Positions 1-11,343 of a DNA stretch of 64,000 nucleotides are shown here, piece by piece. Under the pieces are notes generated by a model. It saw nothing but the letters and a program-made list of their open reading frames with translations. It was not told where the DNA came from and did no database searches. A program made the position numbers and the translations under genes. Position 1 is the stretch's first letter. Every line of letters begins with the position of its first letter. Origin of the DNA: Saururus chinensis (lineage: Eukaryota > Streptophyta > Magnoliopsida > Piperales > Saururaceae); NCBI GenBank assembly GCA_035235625.1, contig CP141150.1, forward strand, positions 12,524,001-12,588,000, written 5' to 3'.

Positions 1-26
1 TTTCTATGAATGTCATTGGTATGTAG

Positions 27-657
27 GGGGATGGTCCACTGCACCGGATGGCCCATATTCATGGGGCTATTGTTTTGTCCAGGAACAAGGAAACCCAGGT
101 GATTATTGTTCCCCAAGTGCACAATGGCCGTGTGCTGCAGGCAAGAAGTACTATGGCCGTGGCCCCATCCAAATCTCATAGTAAGTTTCCATTATGAAAT
201 GTTTTGAGAAGTAACTTCATTAAGATGAAAATTAACTTATACTGAACCATGGATTTGCTAATTGCAAATTTGCAACCTTGTTTACAGCAACTACAACTAT
301 GGGCCAGCAGGGCAAGCCATTAACGTGGACCTCCTCAACAACCCTGACTTGGTGGCCACAGACGCCACCATCTCCTTCAAGACGGCCATCTGGTTCTGGA
401 TGACGCCACAGTCACCCAAGCCATCGTGCCATAATGTGATGACCGGCCAGTGGACACCGTCGAGTGCCGATGTCGCTGCAGGGAGGCAGCCTGGGTTTGG
501 TGTTGTTACAAACATAATCAACGGCGGGCTTGAATGTGGCAAAGGAACTGATAGTAGGGTTGCTGATCGAATTGGTTTCTACAAAAGATACTGTGATATC
601 CTGGGTGTTTCCTATGGTGCCAATCTTGACTGTTACAACCAAACGCCATTCTCTTAG
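27..657 (+). CDS. GH19 chitinase (class I/II type), last two exons
   Basis: Endochitinase that cleaves beta-1,4-GlcNAc chains of fungal chitin; the family is typically secreted or vacuolar and defence-related. Two exons are visible: 27-180, ending in GRGPIQIS, and 288-657, opening with NYNYG. They are joined across a GTAAGT...CAG intron (181-287) at the usual place for plant class I/II genes. The first exon carries YCFVQEQG, whose Glu corresponds to the family's second catalytic acid. The HETTG motif with the first catalytic Glu lies upstream, outside the window. The last exon holds the family signature [11 protein letters not shown] and the conserved [10 protein letters not shown] and RIGFYKRYC. 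The protein stops at QTPFS, without the hydrophobic C-terminal extension that sends some class I enzymes to the vacuole, so secretion is inferred. The coding sequence shows no break. The methionine at 262 is inside the intron and is not a start. Confidence 0.94.
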
Positions 658-684
658 ATGGCTCCCCCACTATCTCTTACAATG

Positions 685-690
685 AATAAA
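685..690 (+). terminator. Likely polyadenylation signal of the chitinase
   Basis: An AATAAA hexamer lies 28 bases after the chitinase stop codon, followed by an A-run. The position fits a plant near-upstream element; the cleavage site itself cannot be read. Confidence 0.5.
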
Positions 691-3040
691 AAAAAAGCTT
701 TACCCAGATGAAGTAATGAATAATATTGCTCTCTTTGGAGAGATGTTCAATATATGAAATGCCATTTTGTTGAGAATAAACATTTATGGTTGGACTGCTA
801 TTTACTTTGCAAACTGGAATAGCAGAGAAGGTAGAATCTTAAAGACTACTCAGTAGTACATGCAGCATCTCATATTTTATATATGTTAAATTTTTGCTTT
901 TGTTATAAAAGGAAGCTGACCTTTCCCAAGATCTTCATCTAAACTAGCCGTTGATTGCTCAAGATTGACGATGCTTTCTGTAGTTTTTGCTTCTTAAGTG
1001 TGCACCTTGTATTTTTGGGCCATCAATAACTGGTGGAAAGCTTCACCACCACCAGATTTGAGTTTATCTAGACAAGTGGTGCGCTGGTTCCACACGTCTT
1101 GAATACTCGGACTCGGTACCACTAGATTTGAGTTAATCTTTCTGAGAGCTTGAATACTGTCGACAGTTCCCGCAATAAGCTACTTAGGACTCGGTACCTT
1201 TATTCATTACTGGAGATAAGTCGTCGTTGGCGAAGTCTTCGTCTGGATTATTGAAGAATGAAACCTAGCGTTTCTAAAGTTTTATATAAGACGCCGGATC
1301 CCAAAAGCCTTCCCAATGAATTCCACGCGATTCACCTTTTCTAGAAGCACATTGAATGTGTTGGTTTGTTTCATTTGGACTTCCTATTAGAGTAGATATA
1401 TATTGAGTTTATTGTCCCGAAGACTAGCCCACATATGTATAATGGTCTAAGTCAAGATGTAGCCTAATACGGTTAAGTCATGGGTGGGTGGGGGTACTCG
1501 GTCACTCCCTCCGTCCCATAATAATTAGCTCTATTTAGTTTTGAAAAGTGAACTAGTTTTAATTTATTTTGAATGAATTACCTCCTGCTATATGTCGTTA
1601 ATATTTGTTAGAAAACAAACACTTACCAAATGGTTTGTTGTTTGGACAAACATTAACTGCATCTCAAATATTATTATTTTGAGTATAGTACATTAATATT
1701 ATCAAATAATCTATTATAACTAATTAAAAACACACATAGAATAGGCATAATTTTCATCACCAAAATTAAGTCAATTACAAAACATATATCATATATGTTC
1801 TAACAATCTCCCATTTCTCCTATTTTGTGAAAAAATCTTACAAAATATGAAAATAAAAAAAAATTCAATTCTTTGACAATATAATGCATTAAAGTTTACT
1901 TGATAAAAACATTGTTTGACTCTCTAAGCCTTATGAGGACCATTTGGAATTAATCGTCAAAATCCTTCAACTTGCACTTAAGCTGTATACTTAAATAAAA
2001 TTTAATTGCATAGCACTATTTAAATAAGTTTTAACTAAGTACAATCACATGATTTTCAACAATTTCTTTGCTTGATGTTACATGTGAGAGGGTATTAAAA
2101 TATAAAAAAAATAAGATTTTTCTTTCTAAACAGCTCGAGCTGTTGAGAATCTTGATTATCTTACATGGGAATCTCTTCTACTATGTAACATAATTAAATT
2201 TTCTAAAAATTTGAGCCGTTAAAACAGTAATATTTGATGGGATTGACGGTGGGATATGATGCTCTAAGAGACCGGTTACCTTGTCACCTCTAGTCGGGTC
2301 TTAACGTTGCAAGTGGTAGTGAATTTCGTTTAGTTTACTGTGTTTACTAATGGGTCGGATAGACGTATGAATTTTCATTCTAGATAAGTAAAAGCAGTGG
2401 ACCAGAGGGTTCGCATTGCAGATATATTTTAAGAGACAACAATATCTAGTTCACCATTTACCGGGCCCTCTTTGACGGTCTCAAACAATGACCTGGGTCG
2501 CTGTCTCTTAGGCACATTGCCATAAACAGCGAAGATCATATTCAGTTTGGCAATTACATATACTTCTGCGGACCATTGATTTAGTCGTTAGCAGATGGTT
2601 CAGGCCTAACTATATGCAATAAAAAAATAGCCTAACTATATATATTTGCTTTGCCATATCTGAGAATAAACGCATGCATTTCTCCTCTATGTTAGAAGTA
2701 GTGATAGCACCCACACGAAATACATGACAAATTTACAGACAAAAGCTATTAAATGGACTGAAGAGAGATCAACTGAAGTTCTGTCAAGTGATAAACTTAT
2801 TGAAAAGCTATTAAATTGGTTCTTTGGTTCTCCTTGGCCACCTTTCTGCCTGCCCACGCTGAACATTGTGGCAGCCAAGCCGGGGGTGACATGTAAGTAT
2901 ATATTTAGGATTTTTTTTTAACTTGGTGGAATGTCATCAGCTTCTTTGTGTCATATTCCTCTAGATTCCCATATAAGCAGGTTTTATAATTTCAACACGA
3001 TCATTGCTATAATGAGGAAATTGTCACTAAATTATTAAAT
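691..3040. other. AT-rich intergenic DNA, no supported gene
   Basis: No coding signal of convincing length or composition. A 65-codon frame at 2724-2921 ends near a GTAAGTAT donor-like site but matches nothing I recognise. Around 1045-1205 the phrase 'ctcggtacc' recurs after 'cttgaatact', a weak local duplication. The rest is low-complexity A/T-rich sequence. Confidence 0.6.
1505..1545. mobile_element. Single Stowaway-like MITE end
   Basis: CTCCCTCCGTCCCATAAT closely matches the terminal inverted repeat of Tc1/mariner-type Stowaway MITEs. The opposite end (GGGACGGAGGGAG) was not found in the following several hundred bases, so this is probably a truncated copy. Confidence 0.4.
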
Positions 3041-3059
3041 CCATCACTATTCATTTTTA

Positions 3060-3358
3060 AAAAAACGCCGCTATTTATCTACAGGTAACAAGTTCCGCAT
3101 ATATGTTAGTAATTTAAACAAACAGCTTCAGCGGTGCTTTAAAAGAGGCACTCAATGTATATATAGGTAATTAAAAAAAATACAATAGTGCTTTAAAAGC
3201 GCCACTAATCAATTATAAGATACCTAGCACCTACGTTCAATTAATAGTAGCTTCAGCGCCACTACAACTAACATTTAGCTGCAATCAGGAAAAGCACCGC
3301 AAAAATGTTGTTGATTCCTAATTGCGACACTTTTTTGGGGGCGCTCGCAAAAGCGCTG
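3060..3358. repeat. Left part of the element hit by the MULE, with GCGCT/GCGCC subterminal motifs
   Basis: Short motifs such as 'gctttaaaagcgcc', 'cttcagcg' and 'gcgctgcta' repeat in both orientations here. They continue past the MULE at 11217-11290 ('agcaacgctt', 'acaccgctgaa'). If the MULE and one copy of its 9-bp duplication are removed, the two flanks read through as one sequence. Dense short inverted motifs are typical of CACTA-element subterminal regions, but no termini were identified, so the class is only a suggestion. Confidence 0.35.
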
Positions 3359-3367
3359 CTAAAACTA
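3359..3367. repeat. MULE target-site duplication, left copy
   Basis: CTAAAACTA, 9 bp, is repeated exactly at 11208-11216. Nine-base duplications are the hallmark of Mutator-like transposition. Confidence 0.93.
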
Positions 3368-3445
3368 GAGTTTTTTCCATATTGCCTGGCCAAAGAATAA
3401 AATATTTCATATTCTCTAGATTTTAAACGAAATGCCATATGACCT
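3368..3445 (+). repeat. MULE left terminal inverted repeat
   Basis: It pairs with 11129-11207 over about 78 bases with a handful of mismatches. Shared blocks include CCATATTGC, TGGCCAAAGAAT, TTTTAAACG and GCCATATGACCT. Confidence 0.9.
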
Positions 3446-4230
3446 GGAATAACATGATATAAGCTAAAATTTGGACTAAAATACCTCTGATCGGAGGTAG
3501 GGTTTTATATCGTGTTAAACCCTCACAAAGTCATATTCATTGGCATACGACTTCAGACGCTGGCGATTCCTCCGAGTGAAAAACTTCATTCCGATTAAAA
3601 ACTCACTTCTGATTAGAAAGTCCTCTGTTTGAACAAAGTGTAAGCGGCATGTGAGAAGTTTTTGTGACTTATCCGACCAAAACATCGAAGATTAGGGATT
3701 TTCTGTTCTGGAAGGAGTTTGAGTTTGCAAAGAACGAGTTTCGGAACGAGGGTTTCTCCTAAGCTGAGTTTTGAGACTATACGCCCCAAAGCTGGTTCTT
3801 GTTTGTAGCGCAGTTCGGGTTTGTGGTGATCCTTGAAAAGTAGCAGCTGAATGAGTGTTTAATCTAGCTCAGAGAACAATACTTTCGTGGTAAAGCATTT
3901 TGGATATTTAAATGCACGATTTTTTATTTAGCGTGTACTCGAACACACGACATAGGCCGTAGAATCAGACTATTGTTGCGTTAGAAAGACAATACAGCAT
4001 ATATCGTGTTCTCAATAAGACAATGGAAACACGATGTTTAACCATAATGATGTCATGTATGCGAAGGCCTCTTAGCGTATGTTTGATTACACGATACACA
4101 TACTTATTGTCTCTATAGAAGTTAGTTAGAAAGTTTGAACCGACGCAGCTATTTATTATGAACACGACCTATTGTTGATTGACATATATATTTCCAATTT
4201 TTTAGACATAAACTTAGAGTATTACATCAA

Positions 4231-4431
4231 ATGGCGGAGTCAATCAAGGTTGCAGAAGAGAAGAAGAAGAGAATCTACGGGAGAAGACTGGGTCTGAGAA
4301 CGAATAGTGTCTCCGCTGGACTGCGTCTATCAAAAGACCTTGTAGATTCACATCCGGGATGCAAGGCAATTTTAGTGGAGTCTGGGTTCTACCCAGTATA
4401 TGACTTGACGAACCCATCGCTTCAATTATGA
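4231..4431 (+). CDS. Small unknown ORF inside the MULE, opposite strand to the transposase
   Basis: A 66-codon frame beginning MAESIKVAEEKKKR and ending NPSLQL. The N-terminal third is rich in Lys, Arg and Glu; no domain is recognisable. It lies between the left inverted repeat and the transposase C terminus, convergent with the transposase, where some Mutator elements carry a second gene. It shows no similarity that I recognise to mudrB products. It could equally be a chance frame or a captured host fragment. Confidence 0.22.
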   Translation: MAESIKVAEEKKKRIYGRRLGLRTNSVSAGLRLSKDLVDSHPGCKAILVESGFYPVYDLTNPSLQL

Positions 4432-4789
4432 CGGAACCTTCGTGACAATGAAATAATGCCGGGTAGTTAATTGCCCCTCTTCAAAGGCTGGTTAGGACTG
4501 CGCCACTAAAGGGGGACGAATAACCATCAAGCGCCATATCAATGTCCCAAAGGCTCCATCTCGTGCCCTTTGCAAATTGGGTAAGCATAGAGGGCACTTA
4601 GATATATATAGGTAGGTTGTGAGGGATACAAATCGTTAAATATTTCATATATAGTGTAATTGGAAATGACTCCTCATGAATTGGTGATCCTAATTTAATT
4701 GAAATCCCGAAAATTATGGTGACGCTTCGGGAATTGGGTGGTAAAATTAATGTAATTATCATGTGCTCGATGGCATGTAATGGTTCCTA

Positions 4790-4980
4790 TCGTGTAATGG
4801 ATTACACGATATGAACAATAATCACTATCGCAGTCGTCAACTCATCATGTAAATGTGAACACGATATTCTGGTAACTCATCGTGTAAATGTTAACACGAT
4901 ATACACGAAAGTGGTTTGAAAAGAAAATACAAATTTCGTGTGATCGACAACACGATATACAAACATATCGTGTTAAGCCA
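4790..4980. repeat. Cluster of ATCGTGT/ACACGAT palindromes
   Basis: Four hairpin-forming copies occur in 190 bases, for example ATCGTGTAAT-GG-ATTACACGAT at 4794-4817 and CATCGTGTAAATGTTAACACGA near 4868. The same palindrome recurs throughout the non-coding parts of this MULE (about 3990-4110, 6300-6420, 7470-7625, 10140-10320). Confidence 0.75.
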
Positions 4981-5140
4981 TACATGCTTCAACAAGTATC
5001 ATCCAAAAAGCTAATCTTTATAGAGGAGTGGAAAAATATAAAGATAATAACAATTCATCTCAGCGCAAGCGATCAGTTGGCGTATGATCGGACCCATCAG
5101 TTCAAGAATAGGGCATCGCCTAGCTTATAAGTATCGACGT

Positions 5141-5450
5141 ATCATTCGAGTCATTGATATATCACCATCTAGCGAGTCATGCCCACCTTCAGATATAGGT
5201 GAGGACTATATCCGAGGGAGGGCTGACTCACCAGCCGACGCTATATCAATCTCCTGAATGATCCGTCTCATCGAAGAACAGTTGGTGTGCGTTCTCCTTG
5301 CAGAATCTCCTTGCAATTTCCACGGATCATTCGAGTCATTGATTTATGTGAGTACCCTATCAAAGGGAGGGCCGATTTGCCAGCCGCCGATACAACAATC
5401 TCCGGAATGACCCGTCTCCGCGAAGAACTAGTGAGTGAGCATTCTGCAAA
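5141..5450. repeat. Diverged 185-bp tandem duplication
   Basis: A unit opening with ATCATTCGAGTCATTGAT starts at 5141 and again at 5326. Both copies continue with GGGAGGGC...CCAGCCG...ATCTCC..GAATGA.CC and then GAAGAAC. The copies differ at many positions, so the duplication is not recent. Confidence 0.7.
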
Positions 5451-5458
5451 CCCTAACC

Positions 5459-5460
<2 letters not shown>

Positions 5461-5491
<31 letters not shown>
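5461..5491. repeat. (TA)n microsatellite
   Basis: About 15 uninterrupted TA units, immediately after two telomere-like CCCTAA units. Confidence 0.9.
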
Positions 5492-5492
<1 letters not shown>

Positions 5493-5849
5493 CAAGATGA
5501 GACAGTTACGGACCACCAGGTAAATGAAGGTATTGGTGTTTCAGGCATAACACTTTGGGAATCAAATTACTACGATCATGGAATTGTCATTGGTTCAAAC
5601 ACACGTTATTACCAATATTGTGTAAGCAACAGACACTCTTGACTGCAAAATTAATAATCGATTGATATTATCATGTAATTAGCAACACGTACCCCATTTG
5701 GGTCGTGTTGTCGATTATACAATATACATATATAGTATACCCTATTTACATCATGTCATGTTTTCCAATACACGTGAATTACATATTATGTGTTGTTCAT
5801 ATTTAGCTGAAGAACAGGGGTGGAAAAGGTAAGCCTGATCGATGCTCTC

Positions 5850-8800
5850 CTTCCTTATGCCATTTGCGTCTTCGGCTTGTCATTGGTACATCTACCACAT
5901 TGGGGGACCCACCATGTGCGTTGGTACATCATTTGCGGTTGTGACCCAATTGGCCGCATGTTCTACATTTTCTTGGGGCTTTGAGAGGCGGTTGTGACTA
6001 TCCGATTTTTTCATGGACATCCCCAATGCTTTTGAGGGATAAGTGGGTTAAATGTAGGCATAACTCTAGCCGGTGCCACTGGTGTCGATCCTTCATTGGC
6101 TATAAGGGCTCACGATAGGTCACTCTATACATTTCAGTAGAGTACCATCTTTCATGGTACTCAGACACATAGAAATGTCTATTATCGATTGCTGCGATTG
6201 CATGCTTACATGGTAGACCCACATGTTGAAAGCATCCACATGTACAGGTACGATCAACCAGGTTTACCACATCCTGTGAAGAAAATATTGTGAGTAAGAG
6301 AGCACGATAAATGAATTTATCGTGGTCTCGCGTACACGACACATCTTATGTTCGTTACATAAGACGTATCGACTTACACGTTCAAGGACAATACCGTGTG
6401 TAACCTAACACGATATGAAGCCCTAATGTATAAATAAGCACAAGCTATGTACATCGCCGTATGAATGCAATGTACCTGGTGATGTAGCACCTAGAATTCA
6501 TACAGTGACACAGGCAATACAATCATATTCCTAGCTTCTTCTCGCCTGTTTTCGATGTGTTTTCGGGCAAATGGGGTTAACTCTTCCATCATATTTTGTC
6601 CGTCCGTCTAATGTTTTTCAAATAATGTCGTTGTGTGCTCCCTCGTGTGCTCAATTAAATGCGTTATAGGCATCGATCTGGCCTTTTTGAACATTGCATT
6701 TGCACTTTCGGATCTATTTGAGCTGAGTGTCCTATATCTTTTCCCTGGAAATGATACATTGGCCTAGTGATCCGAACTTATCTTATTTAGTCAAGCATAT
6801 GCTTCTGGATTATGTTCTTTAATGCTATTCATTGTTTCATCATACACATTATGTTTGAACGTTTTGGGTGCAACATAGAGCTGATTCTTTAGGTAGTTGT
6901 CCTTCAATTTGTCTAGCATATTTGCTGCCATGTGACGGATGCAATACCCGTGGTGTGTAGATGGGAAAAACTTCATCACAGCATTTGTCAATCCCTTTTG
7001 TCTATCTGAAATGATTGTATCCAACTCGGCTAAAGGATTAGAGAATAGATGATTTCTAAGCAACTCAAGAAACCAACACCAAGTTTTTTCACATTCATTC
7101 TCAACCACTGCAAATGCAACACACAACATATTATTGTTCCCGTCCAGTGCAGTTGCTATCAATAGCTATCCAGGATACTTTCCTTTCAAGAATGTTGCAT
7201 CAACCGTTAGCAACGACCTCAAGGTTGTTCTAAAAGCTCTCGCAACGGGGCCAAACATCAAGAATACTCTTTTGAAATCATACCCACCCATAGGTCCAAG
7301 AATGTCACATGATCTCACTAGCACAACTACACTTCTCGGATTTATATATTCTATTTGCCTATCGTAAGAAGGAAGTAAGCGGTAAGATTCGTCTGGGTCA
7401 CCATCTATTAAATTAGTCAGAGCTTTACCTGCACGAACAAAGACAATTTAGTAAATGTTATACGATACCGGCTTACATCATGTTCCCGATCGCACGAGAA
7501 TTTATGTTTTTGTGTGATCGGAATCCTACACGATTCCTGGTAGTGTTTTGTGTAACACGATATTGAAGTATGTCGTGTGAGTGTATATTCCGACTATAGT
7601 TTAAGCGTGTAAATGATAACACGCTAGATTAACATATCATGACACTAAATCAACTCTTTGTTTCTGTAACGACCCTCAATTTTTCGGAGTAAAAGAAAAT
7701 AATTTTTTGGAAACATAACGAAATTTAATTCCTAATGCCAAGGACCACCGTGTACCAAAAGAGTAATTACAAAACACTTTGTATTTATACAAAGATATCC
7801 AAAATTGGGCATAACATGCCTTTATACATCAGTCAGTACAAAAGTACAAAAATAAAATTACAGAAAAACTGAATTTAAGAAAACTCCTTGTCGGCTCCTT
7901 CATATTCGAGTGACACACCTACAGAATCTGAAGGTGGGTGAGTAAACTCATACTCAGTAGGTTGAGTTAAGTTTTAAGAATATGCTTCATGGATGCAAAA
8001 ATCAATGTCATCCTTCTTTGAAAATCATTCAGAAAATAAGTCTAAAAACACACGGTCACATAAATGTTGTGATACCCGACGACTTACACCCGCGCTCATG
8101 GGGCAATGGGAGACGGAAGGAAAAGGGATTTTCCCATGATATCCCAGTCATGTATGCGTGCCGGAGACAAATGTTTGTGGTACTCGGAATTTTCTTATCA
8201 AAATAATCATTTGTTCGAGAAACCAAGAACTATCGAAAGGGTTTAGTTACCCATAACTCAGAGAAGTTTCTGAAAAGAGGAGATGCTTTTAAAAAGAGTT
8301 TCTTAGAATAAGTAGAATAAAACTTTTAACAGAATTTTGGCGAGTCAAAAACCTCGGCACACAATTAGAATTTAAATCCACCTACCTATAACACATGTGG
8401 AGTATAAGAGATCCCTTTGTAGAATATAAAGAAGATCCTTCCTTCAAGCAGGAATTTTGGCAGAATAATGGTCCCAACGCATAGAACACCTTCAATTTAG
8501 TGGGGTACGGCTTTTGAACGGGCTGAAACAGGTTTGAAATGGTCCAGATATAGTAAAAAGAAGAAAGAGGAGAATTAGGGATGTGGTAGGGTTTTCTGGA
8601 TTCTAGAGAGGTCACCTCGAGAAAATAACCATTCCGGTGCGTAGAGCACCCTCGATTTAGTAGGAAACGGGTCTTGGATCATGTAATTCGGACTTAGAAC
8701 GGGCCGTGAATAGTAAAAACAGTGAGAGGGTAAGAAATGGAGTGTATAAACAAATTCTGGCCGGAGTGGGGTATTTATAGGGGAGGAGGCGGTGGTTTCC

Positions 8801-10916
8801 GGCTAAAAACATGGGCGCCACCACCGAAAACTGACTGGCACCATCGGAAACGGTGGGCGCCACTGATTTCAGCGGGTGCGCATGACGAATGCGTGCCCAT
8901 CACGCACGTGACGCATGTGTGACGTGCGCGTTTGGCGCGCGCCACGCCGCGCCGAGTTGACCAATAAAATATTTTATTTATTTTTATTTCTTTAAAATTT
9001 TAAATAATCGTAACTTCCTATCCCGAACTCAGTTTTGCACGTTCTTGGTATCGTTGAGCTCGTATTGACAAGCCCTACGAGACTAGACCAATTATGAACC
9101 AGTTTACCTGTATTTCAAAAGTGGGTCTCGCCGGTTTAGAGCATTCTTCCCGAGGTCGTAACTTTTGTTCCCGACCTCCAATTTACGCGATTTACGACTT
9201 GTTACACTCGTCTCTACTAGTTCTAACTGATCTTAAGAAATTATAAATATTAAAGAGAACGTGTTAGAAATTAGGGTCATTACAATTTCTTCTCATGCAT
9301 TACCTGCGCGTCAGCATTTCTTGTAGTTCGCAGTTATGCCCCAGTGCTTCAAAATATAACTTGCTATGCTCTTAGGTATAATGTCAACCGAGTCTTTAAA
9401 GAGGCCATAACATTTTCTCCCTATCCAAAGGTGCGATGCCAGGGGATGGTCAGTTGACTTCCTTTGGGTTCCACATGAATGAGTCGGCACTAACCTCGTG
9501 ACAGTCACATGATCTCCTATATTTGAAGCCCTTATATACCAATTACAAGATTCATTGGAGCAATTTGCGGCATACGTATTCCGGTTTTCATCCACAACAC
9601 GATATGTAAAATTCGCCTTTATTGCTAGGTCGATCAAGACCCTCTTGAAATGCAACAGGTTAGAAAATGTGCACCCAATTCGAGGAGCTTCTGGTAATCC
9701 TTAGCTTGCAAGCTACCTATCATTAGCTAGCCTTCATCAATATTCGGTTCCAACATGTTTAAATCATCGATGGCATCCCAATCTGCCTCCGCCTCAACAT
9801 CGACGTTACTGGGAACCTCGCTGTTTATAAATTCTTCATGGTCGGACATACTTTCCATGTCAACTATATCATTATCATACCACAGATCCTCACCCCACAT
9901 ATTTTCAACTTCTCCGCCATTGTAATTACAAGGGCTGTATGGAGGTTCGTAGTTATCAAATGAAGTGCTTGTCCAACCCATCATTGGCAAAAATTCCTCT
10001 GATCTATTCTGATTGACTTCTATTTCAGGTTTTGTACTCGCTGGATTGGTGAAGGATGATTGGCATGGATTTGTTGAGGGAAAGTTTCCCGGTTCTCCCA
10101 ATTCGCATTGCACATTATTGTGTTAAAAAAATGCAACATCAGTCAACATCGTGTATTCTGTTAACACGCAAACATTTCAAGACGTGTTATCAAAACCATG
10201 ACATGAATGCATGTCGTGTTATTATAGCTACGATGCAACATATAATTGCTCTATCGCAAGTGTATATTGTGTAATTACTAATACGATATATTACTGTTCC
10301 TGTTTATGACTTCGCACGATATGATTTACCCTTAACATGATAAGTTCAATATCATGATCTCGAGTACACAAAATATACCAATTGCGTATAATCTAAAGAT
10401 TCAATATTGTTACGTGACAGTTTCAAAGGTGAACTGAGTTTCACTGAATCTGATATGAAATCTGATATTAGAGCTGGGATGAGCCATTACGATGGGTGAT
10501 TCAGCTCTATTGACTGTCTGGTTCCTTTCAACGGAGGGTGGTGGTGATTTATCAACGTTGTTGCGCTGTTTCATCTTGGCATACAATGATAACACCACCT
10601 TATTCACCTTCTTATGAATGGAGAACACTGATTGGAGATCCTCATCATCTTGTAATTTATATATCATGGATGATTGGGATGATGGAATTAAATACTTCAA
10701 ACTGACATTACCATTGATGGAAAGTAGTACTTTGACTTGCCCCAACAGCTCGCCGAAGCTCACCGACAGATGAATGTTCATCAACCGTGCCATTCCGCCG
10801 ATATACATATCATCATTGCCTACCTCTCTATTATAATGGATGCAAATACCGATCATATCCATGATCAGTGTGAATGAATGATCGTTTCTGTGAAATGCAG
10901 CTTTTGGAGCACTCAA
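5850..10916 (-). pseudogene. mudrA-like transposase, inactivated
   Basis: Reads right to left. 10916-10410: N-terminal region resembling the PB1-like domain of plant MULE proteins. 10113-9727: acidic linker. 9700-9311: MuDR-type DNA-binding domain (HFKRVLIDLAIKANFTYRVV). An intron follows, with donor CAG|GTAATG near 9300 and acceptor GTGCAG near 7430; the solo LTR lies in it. 7428-6791: MULE DDE-type core, with VDATFLKGKYPG, the TALDGNNN block and ISDRQKGL. 6342-6100: SWIM zinc finger CTCGC...CKH. About 5990-5930: CCHC knuckle CRTCGQLGHNRK. This is the full canonical MURA order. Breaks: TGA at 9311-9313 where Trp is expected, TAG at 7166-7168 just after KGKYPG, a stop inside the CCHC knuckle, and a probable frameshift near 9700-9725. 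The product would act in the nucleus on the element's inverted repeats; it is no longer functional. Confidence 0.88.
7660..9289 (-). mobile_element. Solo LTR of the Tekay/Del-like gypsy family
   Basis: LTR proper 7665-9284, from TGTAACGACC to GGTCATTACA, flanked by GTTTC and ATTTC (5-bp duplication with one mismatch). It aligns end to end with the LTRs at 33292 and 40298: same TATA region (near 8768), the 'cggtgcgtagagcaccct' phrase, GC-rich block (about 8870-8960), the 'gagctcgtattgacaagccctacgagactag' region and the TGTAAC/TTACA ends. It is clearly more diverged than those two are from each other, so it is older. No internal sequence remains, which is the usual result of LTR-LTR recombination. 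It lies in the transposase intron of the MULE. Confidence 0.9.
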
Positions 10917-11128
10917 ATAACGTTTGTAGTCTCAAAAATCACTTTTTTCTTGTTCATCGACTCTTGCCTGTGAGTCACCGCCGGTCAGCTCCCGCCGGAA
11001 AGTTTCGTTCACCGCCGATGACTCCCAACACACTGGAACGGCGCAACCCTATTCTGGTGTGCATTTATTACAAGCCGAACATTTAAAACATGATATAGTG
11101 AAACCTAAGGGTATTTTGGTCCACAACT

Positions 11129-11207
11129 AGGTCATATGGCATTTCCGTTTAAAATTCAGGGAATACAGAATATTTCATTCTTTGGCCAAGCAATATGGAA
11201 AAATCTC
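11129..11207 (-). repeat. MULE right terminal inverted repeat
   Basis: Inverted partner of 3368-3445. The outer end reads GGAAAAATCTC on the plus strand and is followed directly by the 9-bp duplication. Confidence 0.9.
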
Positions 11208-11216
11208 CTAAAACTA
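11208..11216. repeat. MULE target-site duplication, right copy
   Basis: CTAAAACTA, identical to 3359-3367. Confidence 0.93.
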
Positions 11217-11343
11217 TTAGCAACGCTTGCAATTTTTTTAGCAATAACTTAGGAACACCGCTGAATCAATAATTTATGCTCCATTTAACTTTCAAACTTT
11301 CATAAATATATTGAACCATAGTTGTGCTTCTCCTCTAGCATTT

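Larger units (their letters stand above)
3368..11207 (-). mobile_element. Mutator-like element (MULE), autonomous type but inactivated
   Basis: A complete element bounded by about 78-bp terminal inverted repeats (outer sequence GAGTTTTTTCCATATTGCC on the left, GAGATTTTTCCATATTGC on the right when read inward) and by an exact 9-bp target duplication. Length is 7840 bp, of which about 1.62 kb is a later solo LTR. A mudrA-type transposase runs on the minus strand from near the right end. The region between the transposase C terminus and the left end (3446-5850) is non-coding or weakly coding. It contains short palindromes, a 185-bp tandem duplication and a TA microsatellite. Stop codons in the transposase mean it can no longer move by itself. 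Confidence 0.93.

Noticed and set aside
2724-2921. 65-codon frame next to a donor-like GTAAGTAT
   Set aside because: No recognisable domain, no matching acceptor or upstream exon, AT-rich surroundings.
5450-5461. Telomere-like CCCTAACCCTAA
   Set aside because: Only two units; too short for an interstitial telomere array.
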